Source: Asterias amurensis
Taxonomy: Eukaryota; Echinodermata; Asteroidea; Forcipulatida; Asteriidae
Assembly (NCBI RefSeq): GCF_032118995.1
Contig: NC_092651.1
Coordinates: 22,304,349-22,368,348, forward strand
Length of the DNA stretch: 64,000 bases
Direction of reading: 5' to 3'
How positions within the stretch are numbered: the stretch's first letter is position 1; each line of letters starts with the position of its first letter. A model generated the notes under the pieces. That model was given only the letters and a program-made list of their open reading frames with translations, was not told the DNA's origin and did no database searches. This document shows positions 23,501-34,284 of the stretch, one piece after another. The position numbers and the translations under genes are program-made.

Positions 23501-24695
23501 CAAAGTGCTAAGTTTTTACAAAGTTTGTACAGGTACGTGCAAAGCATGCAAAGTTCAAGCTTTGAGCTTTGAAACACCCAAAAGGAACTTTGAAATGATC
23601 CGATTCAAAAAATATTCTTGCAAAAGTATTTTCTATGACCTTTAAAATGCACAACTATAGTTCAAAATACTCAGATTTGACAGACATTTTAAGTGCAAAG
23701 CATGCACAAAATATGCCATGAATTAAAAACACACAAGGCTAATGGTTCAAATTGTCACCACATGGCCATATGTTTGAAAAATCAGCAGAAGGTAATGGAT
23801 TCTTTACAAGGGAAGTGGGATACACTCATAGAAGAGTGTATAATCATGGAGGTAGAAATGATCAGTTTGTGAACCCAATTCCAATTTACATTAAAAATCT
23901 GTTGATTTGGATGACAATTTCTTGATTTAACTACATTTCTGACAGCAAAAACAACAAAAACAAAACAACAACAAACCTGGTGTTATCCTAGTTCACTCCA
24001 TATTAACATTGATTATCAATAATCTACAATGCTGTGTTTATTTCTATAACTAATCAATATAAAAATGCAAATGACAGTGATTTGCGGAGACTGAATACTG
24101 ACAACAAGATCTTAGTTAAAACAACATGCCTGTCATAGAACTGTCTCTCATTTAAAGACACTGCACACCATTGGTAATTGTCAAAGACCAGTCTTCTTAC
24201 TTGGTGTATCTTGCAACATATGCACAAAATAACAAACCTGTGAAAATTTGAACATAATTGGTTGTCGAAGTTGCGAGATAATAATGGAAGAAAATCAACC
24301 CTTGTGACACGAAGTTGTGTGCTTTAAGATGCTTGATTTCGGGACCTCAAAATCTACTTCGAAGGTCTCAAAATCGAATTCAAATATTTTAGTGGAAAAT
24401 TACTTCTTTCTCAAAAAATAAGTCACTTCAGAGGGATCCGTTTCTCACAATGTTTTATACTATCAACAGCTCTCCATTGCCAGTTACCAAGTAAGGTTCA
24501 ACATAGGACTAATAGACTTACCTCAACAAATTTATAATCTGCAAGTGACGACAGATCTAACCGCAGACATGGCGCTTTTTTAAACTCTGGTTTTATATCG
24601 TTGCTGAAGGCTTCTTCGTTATATTCTTTTTCTGTGTTGATGAATTCCTGTTTTATTGATGCGCCATCCTCTGCCTTGATTGTGCAAGCCATCAT
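7679..24695 (-). CDS. ELF2-like: ETS transcription factor, ELF1/ELF2/ELF4 (E74) group, long isoform
   Basis: Nine coding exons on the minus strand: 24522-24695, 22628-22817, 12180-12329, 11311-11379, 10723-10770, 10002-10133, 8846-8911, 8403-8595 and 7679-7784. All junctions have GT..AG borders and matching phase, giving 375 residues. An in-frame TGA lies two codons upstream of the first ATG. The last two exons encode a full ETS winged-helix DNA-binding domain: [10 protein letters not shown], then [16 protein letters not shown], then the recognition helix [17 protein letters not shown]. This places it in the ELF1/2/4 and insect E74 group. A basic RKSKSR segment lies just before the domain, where ELF proteins carry an AT-hook-like stretch. 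Residues 1-58 hold three IKxE motifs. The stop follows only about 20 residues after the ETS core ([11 protein letters not shown]), so the long C-terminal region of vertebrate ELF proteins is absent. It should act in the nucleus at GGAA sites. Confidence 0.93.
11440..11600 (-). repeat. tRNA-derived SINE relic
   Basis: Read on the minus strand it carries a B-box-like GGGTTCAATACTC and shares the segment from TGAGT(C/T)CTGTGAAAA to the TGTTAGC motif with the copy at 19911-20085. It lies inside the ELF intron between exons 12180 and 11311. Confidence 0.45.
12559..12841. mobile_element. hAT-type non-autonomous element, copy A
   Basis: The element is 283 bp, with ends CAGGGGTCGAAATT and AATTTCGACCCCTG. 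It is flanked by a perfect 8-bp direct repeat, CTTTTTAT, at 12551-12558 and 12842-12849. An 8-bp duplication plus CAGGGGT ends is the classic hAT signature. The interior has no transposase but is rich in short palindromes such as TAGCCCGTCGGGCTA. A near-identical copy is at 27803-28083. Confidence 0.88.
13536..13913. mobile_element. TTAA-flanked MITE, family 'AGGCAGTGGACAC', full-length copy
   Basis: It starts AGGCAGTGGACACTATTGGT and ends ACCAATAGTGTCCACTGGCT, flanked by TTAA at 13532-13535 and 13914-13917. Its core is a near-perfect hairpin, with arms GATTTCGAGACCTCAAG and its complement around 13695-13738. Six copies in this window share the same order: SINE-less left end, hairpin core, right end. 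It is probably a non-autonomous piggyBac-type element. Confidence 0.8.
17061..17106 (-). CDS. ELF2-like: Alternative first coding exon of the ELF gene (short isoform start)
   Basis: This exon reads [15 protein letters not shown] plus one base, then GTAAGAA. It ends in phase 1, exactly like the second exon of the long isoform (22628-22817). Either can therefore join the exon at 12180-12329; here the split codon becomes Ala. The short protein would have 269 residues and keep the ETS domain but lose the 121-residue N-terminal part. Vertebrate ELF2 has an alternative promoter whose product starts MATS... and contains LDLLIRA at the same place (recalled from memory), which supports this as a true exon. 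Transcription would start in the intron of the long form, near 17.1-17.3 kb. Confidence 0.7.
18295..18423. mobile_element. Short palindromic MITE (GTGTCCGAAACG ends)
   Basis: The two halves are complementary: GTGTCCGAAACGGCGACTT on the left, and AAGTCGTCGTTTCGGACAC on the right. The arms extend inward through GCTACGGCTAGATC and GATCTAGACGTAGC. The total is about 128 bp, with no coding capacity. No target duplication was identified. Confidence 0.6.
19911..20085 (-). repeat. tRNA-derived SINE
   Basis: On the minus strand an A-box-like TGGTCTAGTTGG is followed about 35 bases later by a B-box-like GGGTTAGAGTCCC, the spacing of a tRNA promoter. The tail matches the copy at 11440-11600. It is too diverged from a tRNA to be a functional gene. 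Confidence 0.5.
22035..22409. mobile_element. TTAA-type MITE, family 'AGGCAGTGGACAC'
   Basis: It begins AGACAGTGGACAC and ends GTGTCCACTGCT, with the same hairpin core and internal order as 13536-13913. The flanking TTAA has decayed (TATA and TTGA). It interrupts a short duplicate of the ELF exon-2 splice-donor region. Confidence 0.65.
24156..24497. mobile_element. TTAA-type MITE, family 'AGGCAGTGGACAC', right end missing
   Basis: The left end follows TTAA (24152-24155), and the family interior continues to about 24497. The right terminal repeat is absent. It lies directly beside the splice donor of ELF exon 1 (intron starts at 24521), so the truncated end nearly touches the exon. Confidence 0.6.
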
Positions 24696-26429
24696 GAAGT
24701 TTCACATAATATAATGACAGACATCTAAAACATAATTCTATAATAAGGCAAAACGGGTGATGAGTTGGACGCAATAATCTGGAGAAAAATGAACAAAAGA
24801 GCAAAAAATAATAAGCTTTTGAGTACAGAATATGCTAAAATCAACTGAACATGTACAAAAAAGATGGTATATTCTCTAACAATGTAATGGTACAATGTAC
24901 ATGTACAATGAAATGAAAACTGAAACAGTAACTCAACGTGATCCAGTTTCAGTTCCTGTTTTATAATCTGACTAAAGATCACTCACAGCACAGTAAGTGC
25001 CACTGGCTCTACAATCACTACACTAAACTGTGTTTGCAGACAGAAGCAATGGACGCAGGCGATAGGCTCTGTGAGCATACTACCTACTGGCATGAAACAT
25101 TCAAATTGATTTAGACTGTGGTTGTGCCATTGGGAATATCAAGTTTTGGGTTACATTTCTTGAAAATACATGCAGTAAATTATTACTGTCACATTCTGGT
25201 TCCACTGTTTTGAGTACATTGATAATGGTTTGTTTGTTCAATGGTAAAGATTTAAAGTAATTTTATGGCTATAGGAGGACTGGAGCTTCATAAAATGTCA
25301 CCTTAAAGGTGCTACACATAGGTCTTTTTTTATGGCCGAATTTGCCCCAATTTTGGTTTTCAAATACACAGCAATATTTTCAAAATATGTTTGAGAAAGC
25401 CTTACAATTAAGGTATTTTATGATACAAAAATTTATGGCACAAATGATGAGTGATAAATAACAATAACAAATTATTTCTTATCGGGATCCAAGATAATCT
25501 CACATCAATCAGCCAGGTAAACAAATTTAGCACATGTTGTATCTTACGTTTGAGCATTGTGCAATGGAACTATGCAAAAGGTATTATAACAATTATATTT
25601 AACAGTAGGCCTATCATTTATACGTCAAACTTGTTCAGAGAAAAAAAATAACTCTTTAGAAAATATCTCTTTAACGACAATCAGGCCAAGCAACTTTAAA
25701 GACAGGGACTCGTTGTTTAATAACAAACCATGTCACCATGGCAACATACTGATGTGTAATAGGTTGATTAAGCTTTTAAGGATGATCAGTCAACATTTTA
25801 GCAAAATTATCAATCATCCATTGCAAGTCACCTTCTAAATCTCAGTGTGTATGTAGGCCTATACGTTGACCTTTTCATTAATAAAGGCGGTTTCGAGGCT
25901 CAGACTTTTTTTCCCAGCTGATAGGCCTTTTTCTTGAGCAACCACAAATCACATTCCACTTTCCTAGCCATGCAAACAATACATTCCTGATACACAAAAC
26001 AGCAAACAGAAAACAGGAACTTTTAAAGATGGAACCATTCATACTGAATGCAGAGACAATTTTGGTTAGAATTAGTAAGGTACTAAAAGAACGTTCAATT
26101 CAAACTGTTAATGCCTAAGGTCTGACACTTGGAAGAAAAGTAATGGTTAAATCAGAGTACAGGTGGGCAAGGCCACTTCTACAGATACTTCATGGTGATT
26201 TGATGCCAATGGCAATTAGTACACATCAAAACCACAACTCCCTATTCTGACAACACCAATATCACAACGCAATATGCTTCATGGAAGTGTCATTAGAATG
26301 ACCTCAGTTCAGCATGCATCTCTTTGCATTCATATTACATGGAACTGGTAAGGTACTAAAACACACTGTTGATCAAACTGTATGCCTTACATTAGCTCTC
26401 ACTAGGAAGAAGTAATGATTATTGATTAA

Positions 26430-26679
26430 AGCCATTGGACACTATATATCGGTATTTAAAAAAAAATTTGTACAGATTTACAAATAACTTACAGGGTTTA
26501 CAGATTGTAATGGTGAAAGACTTCTCTTGAAATATTATTCCATGAAGTGCTTTTTTTAATACTTTTCGAGAAAACATTAAAACAAGCCTAAATTTTGACA
26601 GGTTTGTTATTTTATATAAGTTGTGATACACGAAGTGTGGGCCTTGGACAAAACTGTTTACCGAAAGAGTCCAATGGCT
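26430..26679. mobile_element. TTAA-flanked MITE, family 'AGCCATTGGAC', 250 bp
   Basis: It runs from AGCCATTGGACAC to GAGTCCAATGGCT, with TTAA at 26426-26429 and 26680-26683. It sits inside the second unit of a local duplication. The first unit has the same flanking sequence with a single TTAA (26147-26150) and no element, which defines both ends directly. Confidence 0.85.
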
Positions 26680-27539
26680 TTAAATCAGAGTACAGGTGGC
26701 CAAGGCCAGGCCTAACAGATCTTTAATGTCCTATCCCGATACGGGCGTATGCAGAAGTATGCATCGAACTAAAGAATTATTTGCCCAACTTCAATCTGGA
26801 ACTAACTCCAATGTAATTCTAATCATGACAAAACGTCTTTTTAAAAAAACACAAGTCACAACAACCGAATAGCTTGCATGCATTAGTATTTAAGTGTCAC
26901 ACAATTGACTTAAAAAAGTGACTACACCACAAAATATTTCATGATGTTGATTCAATCATATCACATTATGCTAATGGTAAGACCACATCAAAACCACAAC
27001 TCCCTATGACAACACCAATATCAGTTTATCTCACGCTACATGCTTTGTGGAAGTGTCATTTACAATGACCTCAGTCCATACAACTCTTTGTATTCATTTT
27101 CCACATTTAGCCTGACAGTGGATCTTGCTCGTTTGAGCACACTTTGCTACACAGGAAGATCACCAGGGCATTGATTGCAAAAATCACAAGGTCGCTCAAA
27201 GGCTACAGCTCAAACAAAAACATAAACATGCAAAACAGAAAACTTTTTGATGGAAATGGCAAAACGGAACTTCGGTATATTTTTTTAATGGCAACATAGC
27301 TCTGGGCCACATCCTGTACCAGTGTAATTCCCGCTGTCTGTGTACACTACTGCTCCTATCTCTACAATCAGCTTAATACATAGGCTTGGTAATGCCATAA
27401 GAGGTAAATGCTAACACAAATACCACATTGGGCAGCCATTGTTGAGTGGAATTATTGGTCATTATTGGGTATAATGGCGTAAATATCCTAGTGGCTTGAT
27501 CAAGGCCCTTTGTAATCACTATTAGTATTATCTTTCTCC

Positions 27540-27665
27540 CGGAGACACGATCAGGCCATACAGATCAAAACGTTGAGTTGAAACCTACGGTTCTATTTAG
27601 AATCACCCCCAACCCATTTAGAGATAATCATTACATGGTATTTACGTTGTACTGCGAACCTTACA
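27540..27665 (+). repeat. Dispersed repeat with a CTGAAGA-stem-GAAACG motif, degenerate copy
   Basis: This copy reads GGAGACACGATCAG...CTGATC-like...AAAACGTTGAGTTGAAACC, then a TTC(T)ATTTAGAA hairpin and a tail ending GCGAACCTTA. Better copies are at 42221-42433 (two in inverted orientation), 46795-46890 and 51130-51245. Confidence 0.5.
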
Positions 27666-27802
27666 TCATATTTGTACCATGCAAAGTTTCAATCATGAGG
27701 CATACTTGGATCATGGAGCAAACCTTCTCAACGCTCTTGGGAAGCACCAACCATAAACTGCTTGAATTTGTGCTAAGGGGTTTATCCAACAATACCATCT
27801 CA

Positions 27803-28083
27803 CAGGGGTCGAAATTAAGTGTATTTCCATGGTAGTCAGCAGGGCTAGTGACCAATAATTTTTAGTAACCCTGATTAGATTTTGGTAGCCCGAAAGACAC
27901 ATTATGTCTCGCGTCACAGCTCAAACTTTACAATACACCAATAACATAGTTCTTTATTGTTTGTGATGATGATTTTTGCATTATTTTTCCACTAGCCCGT
28001 CGGGCTATCAAACTGGAAAAATCAGTAGCCCGGCTGTAAATCTGGTAGTCCCGGGCTAGCGGGCTAGTAGCAATTTCGACCCT
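27803..28083. mobile_element. hAT-type non-autonomous element, copy B
   Basis: Nearly identical over its whole length to copy A at 12559-12841, in the same orientation. The left end CAGGGGTCGAAATT is intact; the right end is slightly worn (GACCCT). An 8-bp direct repeat matching at six positions (NNATCTCA) flanks it. High identity between copies 15 kb apart points to fairly recent activity or gene conversion. Confidence 0.82.
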
Positions 28084-28469
28084 AGATCTCAGCCCTGTTA
28101 GTGTTAGATTCCCATTTATACACCTGGGTTAAGAGAAGCAATTATGGTTAACTGCCTTGCTCAGGGACTCAAGTCTCATGACTGGGAATTGAACCCACAC
28201 ACTATATGAGTCAACCATTAATACAAACTCAAGTCAGGTGCAGTAGACTGCTTGGTCACAACAAGCCACACAAATAAAATAGAATTTATTTATCAAGGTC
28301 ATAATAAATAGGGCCTATTAGTCATCATTTAAAGAATGCGTACTTTCGGTAAAAGAATTCAAGTGTGCAAAAAGAGTGAAAGGTAAAGTCACTGAATTGG
28401 AACAGAAAATAATATGTTGTTTGTGATTGTTGTTTACAAGAAATAACTTCAGGTACCTTCATGGTTTAA

Positions 28470-28834
28470 AGCCATTATACACTTTCGGTAAACAGTATTG
28501 TCCAAGTCCCACACTTCGTGTATCACAACTTATATATAAAATAACAATCCTGTGGAAATTTAGGCTCAATCGGACATCGGAGTCGGGAGAAAATAACGGG
28601 AAAACCCACTCCTGTTTTCGCGCGTTTCGCCGTGTCATGACATGTGTTTATAACAAATCCGTAATTCTCGTTAACGAGAATTTATATTGTTTTACCGTTT
28701 TCTCAAAAAGTAAAGCATTTCATGGACTAATATTTCAAGAGAAGTCTTTCACCATAACCTTCTGTAAACCCTGTAAATTATTTGTAAATCTGTGAACTTT
28801 TTTTTTTTTTCTGTACCGAAAGGGTCCAATGGCT
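28470..28834. mobile_element. TTAA-flanked MITE, family 'AGCCATTGGAC', longest copy (365 bp)
   Basis: Flanked by TTAA (28466-28469 and 28835-28838), with ends AGCCATTATACACTTTCGGT and ACCGAAAGGGTCCAATGGCT. Its interior is the reverse orientation of the 26430 copy. It has an extra GC-rich middle (CGCGCGTTTCGCC) and a perfect palindrome AATTCTCGTTAACGAGAATT, so it may represent the full-length form. Confidence 0.78.
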
Positions 28835-30995
28835 TTAATGGGGAATGAATCCAATACTTTTTCCCCCGCAACTGAGCTACCCGCAACAACAATGATCTTT
28901 AGAGGCAATGTCATCAATGCACATTGCTCAACACAGATCTGGGATTTTATCCAAAATCCTATAACCATTTTGATGAAGTTTTTATTAAAATTTAAAGCAA
29001 ATAGGAAATTATTAATCGCTCAACAATTTTTACAAGACCACAAACGGAACAACATTAGCAACTTTGGAATTCCAGACCCTAGTGAGTCGATCTGATTATT
29101 CATGATCCTGATAACTCTGATATAATCCGTGATTCTAGTATTTAAAGGGGACTGTCAATATATGATAATAGCTGACGTTCTCCCTTAACAATGGGTTGCT
29201 GGCCTAAAGCTAGTTGTAAAAACCTCTGAGGACCTGGCAAAATTGCCTCAAAGTGGTCCGGCCGGTGGCTAGTACGCTACAGTGTAGTTAAGTTACGTAT
29301 TTAACAAGCATCCTTATTTTAAAATATAAAATATGAAATAGTAAAACTGCTTGGTGTGACTGTGAAATGACAACCTAAACTAGTCAATTAGTCACTGAAC
29401 AAATTAAGGGCAAACCCTGATAGCAGGCCTGCTGGACAAAAAGATGCATACAATTAGGCCAAGTAAAAAAAGAAACATGTTTAGCGTCCGGGTTTCTCAG
29501 AAAAAGGAAGGAGAAGGGGCTTTTTATTTTTTATTTCAAGATGGCTGCCATTCTTTTTAAAAAGTCAAAATCCATTGTTTTTTCAACTGCTCAATAAACA
29601 CACAATCGTAAACGAAACATATGGGACAAGACATTCAGGTCATTGAGGTCATTTAAAATATATCCCTTTTTTCATTAGAAAAAAAAGAATAAAAAAAAAA
29701 AAAAAAGGAGGAGGCGACCTCCAAAAAGGAAGCGGGTGGAGACGCTTAACAAGGTTTTTTTTCCTGGGCAACATGGGCACTTACATATTATACTTCAGAT
29801 GAAATCATTCACAGGATACTTATTACTAATCTTCACAAGTACATGTAAGTGCTCAGAAAAAAAAAAAATTTATTTTCAGAGTCATTTTAAAATAATAACA
29901 CCAAAAGATGACTCCTGACATTAATTTACAACTCAATTTCAAACCATCCAGACAACAATAACATAATTCATCATGAAGCAGTACAAAATCACAATGATCC
30001 ATTCACACTCTGTCTGACCTGAAATAACTGGCTATAAAATTCTTGGAAACTGACAATGCCATGCTGATATTCGATAAAGCAACACTTCTATCTTGAACTG
30101 ACAACACACTCTGCACTACGCACAGAGTCTACAGCCAAATTCCAATCTTGAACACACACACGCACGTGTTATAACAGTAGGCCTATTAAAAACTTACCAA
30201 TTCACACAATGAAAACACTCATTACATTTGATGCCCGTCTTTGTCAAATTAGCTTGCTAAATATCACACTTCGGTTTCACACTTGTATTAAAATCCATGT
30301 ACTAATAATTAAAAAGCAGACATGAGATGGTCGGACAATCTTTCTCAGCGAACCCTTCCCAAAGAAAGAATCGTAGAGAATGTTGATGTGGCCTGATGTG
30401 GGATATTCCTTGCAGACACTCATGACCTCATCTCGGTTGTAGAATAACTGTATCACAGTGACAGTCAATGAGTCATCGTACACCATGACTGTACTGTGAT
30501 GAATGGTGCATATTGCTCCTTGTGTGTACATACAATAAAGGAACTGGTCATCTCAGATGACCATGGTGACTGGTGATGATAATAATGGGTTGAAAACCTG
30601 GGAATATGAGGCAAATCATATTAATGGAAACTCCATCTGGCTCAATGTGTTTGAGAGAAGTGCACTCGAGTGTGAAGCAGAACTCAAGTGTAGACGATCA
30701 TAAAAAACACCATGTGGATTTTAGCTGGTGACTAGCCTGTCGCACAAGTTCTGTATCCCTTAATCAGACATTCAATATCACCATGCCCAGTATGTGGCAG
30801 AGGGTGTGCCCCCCCCCCCAACCACGTTCCCATAAAATATTATTACTTTTCTCATACAAAAGTACCCTTCCCTAAAATCCTCTCTAGGCCTATGCCCTAT
30901 AGAATTCCTGAGATTCCCAGAATACATTTAAGACACAATAAAAGGGAGGTAATCATTGTCACATCTGGAGTGCAATGATTCTCAGTGTGTAGAAT

Positions 30996-31182
30996 CAATA
31001 GACGGATCCATTAGGCTCCGCCCACGTGAGCAAGAACACGTGAGCCTCTCCAATGCCTTTCTGCACAATCTGCCGCGCGCTAAGCATACGCGCAGGCATG
31101 TCGGACTTAATTTGTCGGACCTTCATTGCGTTGTGATTGGTCAATACGCAATGGGGCGGAGCTTAATGGATCGGTCTATTGG
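30996..31182. mobile_element. MITE (CAATAGACGGATCCATTA ends)
   Basis: The terminal inverted repeats CAATAGACGGATCCATTAGG and CTTAATGGATCGGTCTATTG continue inward as CTCCGCCCA and TGGGGCGGAG. The interior is GC-richer than its surroundings. It has no coding capacity. Confidence 0.65.
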
Positions 31183-32013
31183 ACATTCACTGAACTGCAT
31201 ACTACATTAAGTTGTTACTGCATATTATGTGGAATTAGTGTACAATTTAAGGTTATCAAAGGGATAGGGCGCATTCAGGGTTGTCACTGTCATTAAAATC
31301 TATCCTAATTGAGGTGTACCTTTACCCCCAAAGGGACCTTCTACCTAGTTCTCCCTATATCAAGATATCATTATTAGATCCCCAATTACAAAGCAATGGT
31401 GTCGATCACACACACCTTCCTCAAAGATCACACAAATGTCAAAGCTGAAGGGGTCAACAGTTTAATGTTAGAATAGTAAAAATTATACCACAGTTCTACA
31501 TAATTTCAACATAATTTTCAAAAATGTTTGCAATTTTTTGTATAAAGCCATGCAGTCTGCTGTATGGTCTGGCAGAGAGATAGGGCGGCAATGTGATAGT
31601 GACTCATGAGAGTATTATCAACTTAAAAAAAATAAATAACAAAACTCCTCCATGTTGGCATTATAATTACAAGGCCATGGGAATTGACTACAACTAAAAT
31701 AGGTCAAACTTTAAATCACTCAAAGGCAATCCTGTATTCTGAAGAAATAATTAAATTTAACAAAATATCAGAAAAGAATTTGCCAGAATTAAACGGTCTT
31801 ATTACAGTACAATGTAAAGGGACATCATCAATAATGCTTACTTTTCAACATTTTGTACTCAGCAAAAACCTGCACTAAAACTGCATAATGTGATACTCAT
31901 TCAATGATTGAACTGTCACATCAAATCATTCAAAAAAAAACCGCAAAGTTATGTCACATTGAAACTAAATTATGGAAAAATAGCTTGTTAGATGCGTTTT
32001 TTTCTAATACACC

Positions 32014-32163
32014 TAGGGCCCAATTTCACAAAGAGCTATAAAATTGATATTAACTGCAAATTAATCGTAGATGCTAAGCAAAGTGTGATGTCACAATACA
32101 AAACACTATGGCAATACTGATAATTTGTCTTGTGATGAATTTTATTGCTTTGAAATTGGCCCC
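32014..32163. mobile_element. MITE, 'GGGCCCAATTTCA' family, short copy
   Basis: The ends GGGCCCAATTTCACAAAGAGC and GCTTTGAAATTGGCCCC are complementary over most positions. The AT-rich interior holds no other structure that I can see. Confidence 0.5.
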
Positions 32164-32572
32164 AGAATCCCCAGATCAATTTAAAAGTCTGATGGTCAGA
32201 TCTTACAGAATATCAATCCCTGTCTGAAGCTTCGGTCGGTGACACAGGGCTCACCCCCAACAGTCTAGCCTTGCGTATGCGTCTAATGGTACATTGTCTA
32301 GTAAAAACTGCTACGGGCAAAGTAAATACCACTTATCAACTTGCCATGTGGGCTACTGAAAACAGTGCAACCTACTTGTGTAGCCCTGTAAAAATTTCTT
32401 AAAAGTTTTAACTTATTTTTGAGTGTACACTGTGCAAGTATCTTCATATATGACCTAGCCCAGGTTGGACTCCACTGTTGCACGACGTCCTACCAGCAGG
32501 GCTACATATGACCCTGTGTGTTGTGATCGCTACATCAGAAAGCTAGTACTACAATGTCATCATGTATAAAAT

Positions 32573-32745
32573 CTGCCGTCGATTTCACAGAGAGTTAGGA
32601 CTCGTCTTACCTCGAGTTAGGACGAGTAATTCTTCCTAACTAAGGATTAATCTTAAGGTCTGCATGCTACAGTGCAGGGTTGGGACTCGTCCTAAGTCCT
32701 AAGATTAGTCTTAAGTTAGGAAGAGTTTTGTGAAATCGACGGCAG
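32573..32745. mobile_element. Palindromic MITE, 'TTTCACAAAGAGTTAGGAC' family, well-preserved copy
   Basis: The perfect ends CTGCCGTCGATTTCACA and TGTGAAATCGACGGCAG enclose repeated AGTTAGGACTCGTC and complementary TTAGTCTTAAG blocks. The whole element can fold into one long hairpin. Confidence 0.7.
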
Positions 32746-34212
32746 GACTCTTTATTAAAATTAAAGTTTCTGGGGCAAATTCACAGATTACTAGCAAATA
32801 CTAAAACTATTATAGCACAGGGATAATTTTCCGCACCTCGCCACCAATTAATCCGCCCTAAATTAGCTCCAATTCCACTGAATTGTTTTCTTACTTTAGA
32901 AGAAGGGTTATCGCATATATCATCGAGAGAAAAGAGAGAGGAAAAAATAAAATAAAACGTCCAGAAATTGGTGGCAGGGTCGTAAAATTTGTCCCACCAC
33001 AATCTCAATGTCATAAATAAAACCATGTGTTGTTGAAATTGCAGACCTATGATTCATACATTAATATTATGTACATAAATTAAGTCATGGGGATTCCACC
33101 ATCTGACCATCTGGTTTTTCATTGGTATGAAAAATTGAGATCATGATCAAAGGTTTTTTCTATCGTGCTAGATAGTTTTAATTTTGTAGTTTAGATTACA
33201 ATTAATTACTTTTTATAAGTATTTTGTTTTATTTAATGTTTCGCTGGTCTCATTATCATCAAATCATTGTATGTACCAAGAATCAAGATCAGTGAGTTAG
33301 TGTTGTAAATGCCATCTTCAAGTTAGTTCTAATTTTGGTTCACTTTTTCAATTATTATAATTATTTATATTGCATGGCACACTATCTTCAACCACTGCCA
33401 TTGTCAACAACACCGGCACAACACCACTCAACAACAATACACATTTCAGATATTATAAATGACACACCCCATTCATTTCGACTACACTCGACTCCACAGG
33501 ATACACAGGCAAGCACTTGAGTACATGGAGTATGGGCGTTTGACGAGCAGTACCAACTCGTACCAACAAACTTTAATAAATATCCTGCGTACACACACAT
33601 TGGAAAAAAACACCCTTAACTTGTCTTACCTTCATATGAACAATGCCCACATAAAGACGTGTGAACTTCAGTCAAAGCATGAGCAGCGAAGAGATTCCAT
33701 TTTGCTTCCAAACTCTACATTCCAACGCCAGATTTGAGAGGCATAGCTACTCTGCCAAACTTTCTTAGTCATAACACCCAATTCTGAAGATCTGTGACCT
33801 AGCTAGAGTGTACCCCTACACACTACGTCACACAAATAATACACAATCTGGCGCTGCCGGTCTCACAACACAGAAGTACATTGGTTAAATGCCTCGCCTA
33901 CCTGTTTCCAATGTTTATGGTAGGTTATTACATATGTAAATTTCTATTGTCATCGCCAGTATTTCATTGGCCAATTCTTACATCACCTGTTTCCATATAA
34001 GGTAATGATTCGTGTTGAATGTGATTCCCAATCATAAATGAAATAGGTTCCATGCAGATAAGTCATAAAAGTAAACTCTTGAGCTTGCATTCACAAAACA
34101 CCCATGAAAAATGATCAAGAAATGAAAATGAAAGATTTTCAGATGGCTAATTTATTGTGACAATATAAACCTATTATTTATAATGTATGATAGATCACCT
34201 ATATTCGTGAAC

Positions 34213-34284
34213 GGCCCCATGGTGTAACGGTTAGCACTCGAGACTCTGAATCTCGCGATCCGAGTTCAAATCTCGGTGGGACCT
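34213..34284 (+). tRNA. tRNA-Gln (anticodon CTG)
   Basis: A 72-base cloverleaf: acceptor GGCCCCA with TGGGACC, D-arm region TGGTGTAACGGTTAGCA (A box), anticodon arm CGAGACTCTGAATCTCG with CTG in a seven-base loop, and T-arm CCGAGTTCAAATCTCGG (B box). A T-run (34287-34291) follows as a pol III terminator. There is no intron and CCA is not encoded, as expected for a nuclear tRNA gene. One acceptor pair is C3:A70 rather than a Watson-Crick pair, so it may be slightly decayed, but it could still be functional. Confidence 0.93.
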
